From assembly GCA_021153325.1 (NCBI GenBank), contig JAGKTQ010000003.1, positions 1-64,000 on the forward strand: a DNA stretch of 64,000 nucleotides. The letters run 5' to 3'. Of the stretch, positions 32,153 to 39,841 are shown piece by piece. The notes beneath the pieces were generated by a model. The model saw only the letters and a list, made by a program, of their open reading frames with translations. It ran no database searches and had not been told where the DNA came from. The DNA comes from Lachnospiraceae bacterium. Its GTDB lineage: Bacteria; Bacillota; Clostridia; Lachnospirales; Lachnospiraceae. Position 1 is the first letter of the stretch, and each line of letters starts with the position of its first letter. The position numbers and the translations under genes were made by a program.

Positions 32153-33544
32153 GTGATACATCAGTATAAAAGTAATGGTTATAACATTGTCATGGATGTG
32201 AACGGTGGTGCAGTCCATGTAGTAGATGATATTGTTTATGATATGATTCCGCTCGTGGAACCGTTAGTCATGGAAGGAATCAAAGACATAGATACGGTAA
32301 AAGCGGCGGTACTTAATTGCGCGGGTCTTCCTTATAAACAGGAAGATATCGAAGAAGCCGTAGAAGAAGTAATGGAGTTAGAAAAACGAGGACAGCTTTT
32401 TACTCCGGATATTTATGAAAATTATATTTTTGATTTTAAAAATAGAGAAACGGTAGTCAAAGCATTATGTCTGCATATTGCACATGACTGCAATCTTGCC
32501 TGCCGTTATTGCTTTGCAGAAGAAGGCGAATACCACGGCAGAAGAGCACTTATGAGTTTTGAAGTTGGTAAAAAGGCACTGGATTTTCTCGTTGCGAACT
32601 CCGGAAACCGTGTGAATCTGGAAGTGGATTTCTTCGGTGGTGAACCACTTATGAACTGGCAGGTCGTAAAAGATCTGGTAGCATACGGAAGATCTTTGGA
32701 AGAGCCGAACAACAAAAAGTTCCGTTTTACGTTAACGACAAACGGTGTGTTGTTAGATGATGACATTTTAGAATTTGCCAATAAAGAAATGAGCAATATC
32801 GTTTTGAGCATTGATGGAAGAAAAGAAGTGCATGATAAAATGCGTCCATTCCGTGGCGGTCAGGGAAGTTATGATATGATCGTACCAAAATTCCAAAAGG
32901 TTGCAGAGAGCCGTGACCAGATGAATTATTATGTAAGAGGTACTTTTACACATCATAATCTTGATTTTGCAGAAGATGTGCTTCATTTGGCAGACTTAGG
33001 CTTTAAGCAGATTTCGGTAGAACCGGTAGTAGCAAAGCCGGAAGAAGATTATGCCTTTAAGAAAGAAGACATTCCGAAGCTTATGGAAGAATATGACAAA
33101 CTTGCGGTAGAGATCATCAAACGCCGTAAAGAAGGAAATGGCTTTAATTTCTTCCACTTTATGATCGATCTGGAAGGCGGTCCATGTGTGGCAAAACGTC
33201 TTTCAGGATGTGGTTCAGGAACGGAATATCTTGCAGTTACACCATGGGGTGATTTTTATCCGTGTCATCAGTTCGTAGGGCAGGAAGAATTTTTACTTGG
33301 AAATGTAGATGACGGCATTGTAAGACAGGATATTTGTAATGAATTTAAGTGCTGCAATGTTTATGCAAAAGAAAAATGTAAAAACTGTTTTGCAAAATTT
33401 TATTGCAGTGGCGGCTGTGCAGCCAATTCTTACAATTTCACAGGAAAAATTGATGATGTATATGAAGTTGGCTGTGAATTACAGAAGAAACGTGTGGAAT
33501 GTGCAATCATGATAAAAGCAGCATTAGCAGATTGTGAAGAATAG
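32153..33544 (+). CDS. scfB: thioether cross-link-forming SCIFF peptide maturase (radical SAM/SPASM)
   Basis: 463-residue radical SAM enzyme that installs thioether cross-links in the SCIFF peptide. The N-terminal RiPP-recognition-like region (about 1-95) precedes the radical SAM cluster motif C113-X3-C117-X2-C120 (DCNLACRYCF). The C-terminal SPASM region supplies cysteines for two more Fe-S clusters (PCHQF, CCNVYAKEKCKNCFAKFYCSGGC). The GTG at 32153 has AAAGGA 9 bases upstream. Placement after scfA and before secDF is the standard clostridial order. Confidence 0.95.
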   Translation: MIHQYKSNGYNIVMDVNGGAVHVVDDIVYDMIPLVEPLVMEGIKDIDTVKAAVLNCAGLPYKQEDIEEAVEEVMELEKRGQLFTPDIYENYIFDFKNRETVVKALCLHIAHDCNLACRYCFAEEGEYHGRRALMSFEVGKKALDFLVANSGNRVNLEVDFFGGEPLMNWQVVKDLVAYGRSLEEPNNKKFRFTLTTNGVLLDDDILEFANKEMSNIVLSIDGRKEVHDKMRPFRGGQGSYDMIVPKFQKVAESRDQMNYYVRGTFTHHNLDFAEDVLHLADLGFKQISVEPVVAKPEEDYAFKKEDIPKLMEEYDKLAVEIIKRRKEGNGFNFFHFMIDLEGGPCVAKRLSGCGSGTEYLAVTPWGDFYPCHQFVGQEEFLLGNVDDGIVRQDICNEFKCCNVYAKEKCKNCFAKFYCSGGCAANSYNFTGKIDDVYEVGCELQKKRVECAIMIKAALADCEE

Positions 33545-33576
33545 TGTTAAAAGATACGAAAGAATGGAGAACAACA

Positions 33577-35853
33577 ATGAAGAAAAACAAAAAAGCAAAA
33601 AGTATTATTGTGCTGGTTGTTTTTGCACTTTTGCTTGGACTTTGTGCCTATACAGCAGTAGAAGGCTTTGGCGAAAATAAAGCCGGTTCTGCTTCCAGTA
33701 TTCCATTAGGACTTGACCTTGCAGGCGGTGTAAGTATCACATATCAGGTAGTCGGCGAGGAAAAACCGGATAGTGCAGATATGGCAGACACAATATACAA
33801 GTTACAACAGCGTGTATATACTTATAGTACAGAGGCACAGGTATATCAGGAAGGTGATGACCGTATTAATATTGAGATTCCTGGTGTATCCGATGCAAAT
33901 GCGATTTTGGAAGAGCTTGGTAAACCGGGTTCTCTTTACTTTATCAAACAGACAGACAGCGACGGTAATCTGAATTACAGTCAGTCTATGGAAGTCAATC
34001 AGGAAACGGGAGAAGTAGAATATACTTACGTTTTGAATAAAACAATTGATGAGATCATAGAAGATGGTTCTGTAGTACTTACTGGTACAGATGTGGCAGA
34101 GGCACAGGCTGGTTATCGTACAGACCAGATGCAGAACAATGAGTATGTAGTACAGCTTGAGATGACCGAAGAAGGTACTACAAAATTTGCACAGGCGACA
34201 GAAGCTGCTTACAATGCAGGAGAAAGCATTGCTATTTATTATGATGGAAAAATCATCAGTGCTCCTAATGTAAATAGTGTGATCACTGGAGGAACTGCTG
34301 AAATTTCCGGTATGGGCTCTTTTGAAAAGGCAGAGCAGTTAGCGTCTACCATTCGTATTGGTGGATTGAAGCTGGAGTTGGAAGAACTGCATTCAAAAGT
34401 CGTTGGTGCACAGCTTGGCTCAGAAGCCATTGAGACAAGCTTAAAAGCAGGTGCTATCGGACTTGTAATCGTTATCCTCTTTATGATCGCAGTATACTTG
34501 ATTCCAGGACTTGCAGCCTCTTTGGCATTGTTATTATATGTGGCATTGATTATTGTATTATTATATGGCTTTGATATTACACTTACCCTTCCGGGTGTAG
34601 CAGGTATCATTCTTTCTATCGGTATGGCAGTCGATGCAAACGTTATTATCTTTGCAAGAATCCGGGAAGAGCTTGCAACAGGTAAAACGGTAGGAAGTGC
34701 AATGAAGATCGGTTTTGATAAGGCGATGTCCGCAATCATTGACGGAAATGTGACGACCTTGATCGCAGCAGCAGTTCTTGCAATTATCGGTTCCGGTTCT
34801 GTAAGAGGATTTGCTTATACGTTAGCACTTGGTATCGTACTTTCCTTATTTACAGCACTTTTTGTAACAAAAGCTCTGTTAAATGCTTTTTATAATCTGG
34901 GTTGTAAAAATCCGAAGTTCTATGGTGTGGCAAAAGAGCGTAAGACAATGAATTTCCTTTCCAAAAAGGCAATTTTCTTTACGGCTTCTATAGCAGTTGT
35001 TGTTGCCGGTTTTGTAGTAATGGGAGTGAACAAAGCAAACGGAAATGATGCTTTGAATTACAGCTTGGAATTTAAGGGTGGTACATCTACGAATGTTACC
35101 TTTAATGAAGATATGGCAATTGAAACGATTGATACAAGCGTTGTACCATTGATTGAAAATATTACAGGAGATGGTAATGTACAGACGCAAAAAGTCGAAG
35201 GCACGAATGAAGTGATCTTCAAAACAAGAACGTTGGATATGAACGAAAGAGAAGAACTTGCATCCGTTCTTGCTGAGAATTTTGGTGTAGATGAAACAAC
35301 GATTACGACGGAAAGTATTAGTTCTACGATTTCTTCAGAAATGCGTTCCGAATCATTGCTTGCAGTTGGTGTAGCAGCAGTGTTCATGCTTATTTATATT
35401 TGGTTCCGTTTTAAAGATGTGCGTTTCGGTGCAAGTAGTGTTATTGCATTGATCCATGACGTACTTGTTGTACTTGCATTTTATGCGGCGGCAAGAATTT
35501 CTGTAGGTAGCACATTCATTGCCTGCATGCTCACATTAGTAGGTTATTCTATCAATGCGACTATCGTTATCTTTGACCGTATCCGTGAAAATATGGCAGT
35601 GATGGGCAAAAAAGATGATCTGGTAGAAGTTGTAAACAGAAGTATTACACAGACCTTGTCCAGAAGTATTTTTACTTCCCTTACAACCTTTATTATGGTA
35701 GCAGTTCTCTTCGTTATGGGCGTAAGCTCTATCAAAGAATTTGCATTACCTCTTATGGTAGGTATTGTATGTGGAACATACTCCTCTGTTTGTATCACTG
35801 GTGCACTTTGGTATATACTTCGTACAAAAGTTGGCAAGAAAAAAGAAGCATAG
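33577..35853 (+). CDS. secDF: fused protein-export membrane protein SecDF
   Basis: Uses the proton gradient to help proteins leave the Sec channel. The 758-residue fusion has a SecD half (first helix about 10-27, GLDLAGGVSITYQV, extracytoplasmic P1 region, then a membrane block about 295-455) and a SecF half starting near 465 with its own helix and FKGGTSTNV motif and ending in the second membrane block. The ATG at 33577 has GGAG upstream and gives a basic N terminus; a GTG at 33544 overlapping the previous stop is less likely. A terminator separates it from recJ. Confidence 0.96.
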   Translation: MKKNKKAKSIIVLVVFALLLGLCAYTAVEGFGENKAGSASSIPLGLDLAGGVSITYQVVGEEKPDSADMADTIYKLQQRVYTYSTEAQVYQEGDDRINIEIPGVSDANAILEELGKPGSLYFIKQTDSDGNLNYSQSMEVNQETGEVEYTYVLNKTIDEIIEDGSVVLTGTDVAEAQAGYRTDQMQNNEYVVQLEMTEEGTTKFAQATEAAYNAGESIAIYYDGKIISAPNVNSVITGGTAEISGMGSFEKAEQLASTIRIGGLKLELEELHSKVVGAQLGSEAIETSLKAGAIGLVIVILFMIAVYLIPGLAASLALLLYVALIIVLLYGFDITLTLPGVAGIILSIGMAVDANVIIFARIREELATGKTVGSAMKIGFDKAMSAIIDGNVTTLIAAAVLAIIGSGSVRGFAYTLALGIVLSLFTALFVTKALLNAFYNLGCKNPKFYGVAKERKTMNFLSKKAIFFTASIAVVVAGFVVMGVNKANGNDALNYSLEFKGGTSTNVTFNEDMAIETIDTSVVPLIENITGDGNVQTQKVEGTNEVIFKTRTLDMNEREELASVLAENFGVDETTITTESISSTISSEMRSESLLAVGVAAVFMLIYIWFRFKDVRFGASSVIALIHDVLVVLAFYAAARISVGSTFIACMLTLVGYSINATIVIFDRIRENMAVMGKKDDLVEVVNRSITQTLSRSIFTSLTTFIMVAVLFVMGVSSIKEFALPLMVGIVCGTYSSVCITGALWYILRTKVGKKKEA

Positions 35854-35873
35854 TAGTCCGTGGTGACGCGGTA

Positions 35874-35914
35874 GAAAAGCTGTCGTAGAAAATGCGGCAG
35901 CTTTTCCTATTTTC
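35874..35914 (+). terminator. intrinsic terminator after secDF
   Basis: GAAAAGCTGTCG (35874-35885) pairs with CGGCAGCTTTTC (35895-35906) with one G-U pair, followed by CTATTTT. A TATAAT at 35918-35923 just downstream is a probable -10 box for recJ, with no clear -35. Confidence 0.75.
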
Positions 35915-35962
35915 CTGTATAATAGAAATAGCTTTACGGATTGGATGGAGGAAAAAGAAAAT

Positions 35963-37684
35963 ATGGCACAGTGGTTCATAACAGCAAAGCGGGCAGATTT
36001 TGAGAAAATAGCAGAAAAATTTCATATCAGTCCGGTGCTGGCAAGATTGATTCGAAATAGAGATGTGATAGAAGAAAAAGAAATTCAAACATATTTATAT
36101 GGAAGCGTAGAAGAACTTTATGATCCTTTTCTACTAAAAGATATGGAAAAGGCGGTAGAACTTTTACTTCCACGTATAGAAGCAAAAGAAAAAATCCGAG
36201 TGATAGGAGATTATGATATTGATGGGATCTGTTCGGCATATATTTTGGTCAGCGGACTCAAGGCACTTGGCGCATATGTAGATGCGGCTATCCCGCATAG
36301 AATCAAAGATGGATATGGATTGAATGAGTCGTTGATTTTAGAAGCAGCAGAAGCGGGAGTCAAAACGATCGTTACCTGTGACAATGGTATCGCGGCAGCC
36401 GAGCAGATCGCTTACGGAAATAGCTTGGGAATGACTACGATCGTAACCGACCATCATGAGGTGCCTTTTAACGATACGGAGAAGGGAAGAGAGTATATTT
36501 TACCTCCGGCGGCAGCAGTTGTAGATCCGAAACAGGAGGGTTGCACTTATCCGTTTCAAGGAATCTGTGGGGCAGTAGTTGCTTTTAAACTGATAGAGGC
36601 AATGTTTAAAAAAGCAGGACAGGAAGAGATACAGCGTGAGTTATTGGAAGAGCTGATGCAGTTTGCAGCATTTGCAACGATCGGTGACGTAATGGAGTTA
36701 AAGGATGAAAACCGGATTATAGTAAAAAAGGGACTTTCCCTAATGGAGAAAACGAAAAATACGGGACTTAGGGCGCTTCTTTTAGCAACCGGTCTGGAGG
36801 GGAAAAAACTTTCTCCTTATCATATTGGTTTTATTATGGGTCCCTGTTTGAATGCCACGGGAAGATTAGATACGGCGGCTAGAGCGTTAGAACTGCTACA
36901 GGAAACCAATTATGAAAAAGCGATACAGGCAGCAAATGATCTGAAGGAATTGAATGATGCACGAAAGGAACTGACAGCAAAGGGCGTAGAAGAGGCATTA
37001 GAACAGGTGGAGACAACTTCACGAAAAGAAGATAGAGTGTTAGTCGTATTTCTACCGGATTGTCATGAAAGTCTTGCCGGAATCATTGCGGGCAGAGTGC
37101 GTGAAAAATATGGAAAGCCTACGTTCGTATTGACAAGAGGGGAAGAAGAGGTCAAAGGGTCTGGCCGATCGATCGAAGAATATAATATGTATGAAGAAAT
37201 CAGCGGATGCAAAGATCTGTTTACAAAGTATGGTGGGCACAAAATGGCAGCCGGCTTGTCCATGAAAGAAGAAAATGTTGCACTATTCCGAAAGAGACTG
37301 AATGAAAATTGTACCTTGACCGAAGCAGATCTGGAGGAAAAGGTACATATTGATATTGCCCTGCCTTTATCCTATGTGACAAAAGAATTTGTAACAGAAT
37401 TGGAAAGATTAGAGCCTTTTGGTGTAGGAAATAGCAAACCGGTCTTTGCCCAGAAAGATATTGTAGTACTTAGCGAGCAGATTCTTGGAAAAAATAAAAA
37501 TGTAGGAAAATATAAGATAAGAGATGGAAAGGGGGATGTGTATGAAATCATGTACTTTGGAGATGTACAGGCTTTTGGAGCTTATTATAGACAGCGGGAG
37601 AGTATTTTTATCACATATTACCCTTCTTTCCATGAATATATGGGGAAAAAGAGCATACAGATTGTAATGCAGAATTATAAATAA
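35963..37684 (+). CDS. recJ: single-stranded-DNA-specific exonuclease RecJ
   Basis: 5'-to-3' exonuclease acting in recombination and mismatch repair. DHH-family motifs are visible: DYDIDGICSAY, TCDNGIAA, TDHHEVP and NATGRLDTA; the DHHA1 motif is GGHKMAAGLS; the OB-fold C terminus follows from about residue 450. The 573-residue length fits RecJ. The ATG at 35963 is preceded by GGAGG at 11 bases; an ATG at 35945 has no site. apt, which commonly follows recJ in relatives, is about 36 kb away in this window. Confidence 0.95.
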   Translation: MAQWFITAKRADFEKIAEKFHISPVLARLIRNRDVIEEKEIQTYLYGSVEELYDPFLLKDMEKAVELLLPRIEAKEKIRVIGDYDIDGICSAYILVSGLKALGAYVDAAIPHRIKDGYGLNESLILEAAEAGVKTIVTCDNGIAAAEQIAYGNSLGMTTIVTDHHEVPFNDTEKGREYILPPAAAVVDPKQEGCTYPFQGICGAVVAFKLIEAMFKKAGQEEIQRELLEELMQFAAFATIGDVMELKDENRIIVKKGLSLMEKTKNTGLRALLLATGLEGKKLSPYHIGFIMGPCLNATGRLDTAARALELLQETNYEKAIQAANDLKELNDARKELTAKGVEEALEQVETTSRKEDRVLVVFLPDCHESLAGIIAGRVREKYGKPTFVLTRGEEEVKGSGRSIEEYNMYEEISGCKDLFTKYGGHKMAAGLSMKEENVALFRKRLNENCTLTEADLEEKVHIDIALPLSYVTKEFVTELERLEPFGVGNSKPVFAQKDIVVLSEQILGKNKNVGKYKIRDGKGDVYEIMYFGDVQAFGAYYRQRESIFITYYPSFHEYMGKKSIQIVMQNYK

Positions 37685-37930
37685 AGGGTGTGGGTGGCAG
37701 AGCGTGTAAAAAGTTACGTCAATTGTGACTTGTGTAGGATATTAGATTTTGTTAATGTTCTGTCGTTCGTCAGCAATTCGGCAGCATGGATGCTGACGAA
37801 AGGCTGAAACTGAGCTATGGATAGCGAATTTCAGCCGGTTGCGTTCGTTTTTTAATAGGTAATCAGAACATTTACAAAATCTTATATCCGGAACTCGGAA
37901 CAACTGGCGCAACTTATTTCCACACCCTTT
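37683..37930. repeat. 248-bp nested inverted-repeat element (MITE-like or structured RNA)
   Basis: Three sets of matching arms nest inside one another: AAAGGGTGTGG (37683-37693) with CCACACCCTTT (37920-37930), perfect; 37711-37726 with 37900-37915, 13 of 16; 37737-37762 with 37864-37889, 24 of 26. The centre holds two further perfect hairpins: TTCGTCAGCA/TGCTGACGAA (37766-37775, 37791-37800) and GGCTGAAA/TTTCAGCC (37802-37809, 37829-37836), the latter enclosing GCTAT/ATAGC. No protein is encoded. The outer arm starts in the recJ stop codon. It may be a non-autonomous mobile element or a folded RNA; the sequence alone does not decide. Confidence 0.8.
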
Positions 37931-37970
37931 CATGAACAATCTTAACAGCGCTTTTCAACCTGTATTTATC

Positions 37971-38000
37971 AAAAAAAGTGCCACGAGGGCACTTTTTTTA
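37971..38000 (+). terminator. intrinsic terminator downstream of recJ
   Basis: AAAAAAAGTGCC (37971-37982), five-base loop, GGCACTTTTTTT (37988-37999). The symmetrical A and T tracts allow function in both directions. Confidence 0.9.
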
Positions 38001-38015
38001 GGAAGATTAGATAAC

Positions 38016-38108
38016 GTAGAACCCCCGGCGGGAAACCGGGGGCTCTGCTTCTTATGAGGGGGGGAGATAGTGAGTTCAATCAACTATCTAAGTAATAATA
38101 TAAGGTGA
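38016..38108 (+). other. GC-rich hairpin, G-tract and 12-codon open frame
   Basis: GTAGA-ACCCCCGG and CCGGGGG-CTCTGC (38016-38048) form a very stable 12-bp stem. It is followed by a run of seven G at 38058-38064 and GTG at 38070, which opens a 12-codon frame MSSINYLSNNIR ending at 38108; AGATAGT/ACTATCT (38065-38071 and 38083-38089) could form a second hairpin hiding that start. It could be a leader peptide or regulatory RNA; no known class was recognised. Confidence 0.4.
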
Positions 38109-38136
38109 AAATGTGTTCAAAATGTGTTCAAAGTGT
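38109..38136. repeat. 11-bp tandem repeat
   Basis: AAATGTGTTCA occurs twice in direct tandem (38109-38119, 38120-38130), followed by a partial third copy AAAGTGT. One helical turn spacing suggests a protein-binding site upstream of murE. The AT-rich remainder to 38258 shows nothing certain. Confidence 0.65.
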
Positions 38137-38258
38137 AAGGATTTTATAAATAAAAACAGCAAATCTAAAGTATTTCTAAACTGAAAATTAAAAAGAAAAT
38201 ATCTGTTAAAAATAAGGGGGTCTGATGCAGGAAAACAGGAGGGCAGATGTCTCTGTAG

Positions 38259-38287
38259 TTGAAAAATTCCCCTTACTATGTTATGTT
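38259..38287 (+). promoter_or_regulatory. putative promoter for the murE operon
   Basis: TTGAAA (38259-38264), 17 bases, TATGTT (38282-38287), 72 bases before murE. The -35 lies inside a possible AAGGGG...CCCCTT pairing (38214-38274). Confidence 0.5.
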
Positions 38288-38359
38288 ATTTAGATGGAAT
38301 ATTTTGTTTAAAAGGCATTGCCGAAAGGATGAATCAGGCTTTGAAAGGAGCAGGAAGAG

Positions 38360-39841
38360 ATGGCAGCATTAAAGGAGTTATTACAAAAGATTCAATATAC
38401 TTGTGTGCAGGGAAATGCAGATATAGAAATTACGGAGGTCGTTTATGACTCCAGAAAGATTACAAAGGGATGTCTCTTTATTTGTATAGAAGGTGCCAAT
38501 TTTGATGGGCATACATTTGCAAAGGAGGCAGCCGAAAAAGGTGCGGCAGCATTAGTTGTATCCAAATCAGTAGAAACGTTAGATACGGCTACCGTGATTC
38601 AAGTAGAGGACACTCGTTATGCCATGGCATTTATCTCGGCAGCATACTTTGGAAATCCTGCGAAAAAATTAAAGGTGATCGGTATTACAGGAACAAAGGG
38701 AAAGACCACAACGACCTATTTGATCAAATCCATCTTAGAGCACGCCGGCTATAAAGTAGGATTGATTGGAACTATCGAGACAATCATCGGTGAAAAACAC
38801 ATTCATGCGGAAAATACTACACCGGAATCCTTCCTATTACAAAAGTATTTTAGAGAAATGGTAGATGCCGGACTGGATGCAGTAGTGATGGAAGTGTCTT
38901 CACAGGGGTTGAAGCTTCATAGAACACAGGGGTTTATTTTCGATATTGGTATTTTTACAAATCTGGAGCCGGATCATATCGGACCGAATGAACATGAAAA
39001 TTTTGAAGAGTACATGATGTGCAAAGGACTGTTATTCAAACAGTGTCGAAATGGTATTGTAAATATAGATGATGTCCATTGTAAGAGCGTGGTGGAAGGA
39101 CATACATGCGAATTGGAAACCTTTGGATTGGGAAAAGAGGCAGATCTGCGCGCCGAAAATCTGGAATTGGTGACAAAGGGAGGACATATTGGAGTCAGTT
39201 TCCAGTTAAACGGACTACTTCAGTTTCCGGTAGAAGTAGCGACACCGGGAAGATTCAGCGTATACAATGCACTGGCAGCCATTGCTGTGTGCAGACATTT
39301 TAAAGTCAGTGAAGAAAAAATTAAGGCAGCGCTTTTGGAGGCAAAAGTGAAAGGGCGTATTGAAATGGTGAAGGTTTCCGATGAGTTCACTTTGATGATC
39401 GATTATGCCCATAATGCAATGAGTCTGGAAAGTTTACTTTCTACTTTAAAGGAATATCACCCACATAGACTGATCTGCTTATTTGGCTGTGGTGGAAATC
39501 GTTCCAAGCTGCGCCGTTACGAAATGGGTGAGGTCAGTGGAAAACTGGCGGATCTGACTATTATTACATCGGATAATCCACGGTTTGAAGAACCACAGGC
39601 AATTATAGATGATATTAAAGAAGGTATCGGTAAAACAGACGGTGCTTACGTGGAGATTTGTGACAGAAAAGAGGCAATTGCCTATGCAATAGACCACGGA
39701 GAGCCGGGAGATATTATTGTGCTTGCCGGAAAAGGACACGAAGACTATCAGGAAATCAAAGGGGTAAAATATCCGATGGATGAAAGAAATCTGATCCGGG
39801 ATATTTTAGCAGAAAGAGGAAGAGTGGACATTGGAAGGTAA
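38360..39841 (+). CDS. murE: UDP-N-acetylmuramoyl-tripeptide synthetase MurE
   Basis: Adds the third amino acid to the peptidoglycan stem peptide. The 493-residue Mur ligase has the N-terminal UDP-binding domain, the P-loop GITGTKGKTTTTYLI near residue 110, and the DNPRFEEP motif typical of meso-diaminopimelate-adding enzymes near residue 405. AAAGGAG lies upstream. Unusually it is not in the dcw cluster at 52.8 kb but heads the priA-def-fmt run, overlapping priA by 11 bases. Confidence 0.95.
   Translation: MAALKELLQKIQYTCVQGNADIEITEVVYDSRKITKGCLFICIEGANFDGHTFAKEAAEKGAAALVVSKSVETLDTATVIQVEDTRYAMAFISAAYFGNPAKKLKVIGITGTKGKTTTTYLIKSILEHAGYKVGLIGTIETIIGEKHIHAENTTPESFLLQKYFREMVDAGLDAVVMEVSSQGLKLHRTQGFIFDIGIFTNLEPDHIGPNEHENFEEYMMCKGLLFKQCRNGIVNIDDVHCKSVVEGHTCELETFGLGKEADLRAENLELVTKGGHIGVSFQLNGLLQFPVEVATPGRFSVYNALAAIAVCRHFKVSEEKIKAALLEAKVKGRIEMVKVSDEFTLMIDYAHNAMSLESLLSTLKEYHPHRLICLFGCGGNRSKLRRYEMGEVSGKLADLTIITSDNPRFEEPQAIIDDIKEGIGKTDGAYVEICDRKEAIAYAIDHGEPGDIIVLAGKGHEDYQEIKGVKYPMDERNLIRDILAERGRVDIGR

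Noticed and set aside
34239..34739. 166-residue minus-strand open frame inside secDF
   Set aside because: It lies fully within the SecD coding region, is Ile/Ala/Pro-rich without motifs, has no ribosome site, and looks like a shadow frame.
38214..38274. AAGGGG...CCCCTT pairing as a riboswitch before murE
   Set aside because: The paired segment contains the -35 of the likely murE promoter, so it would not be in that transcript; only six pairs and no conserved core.
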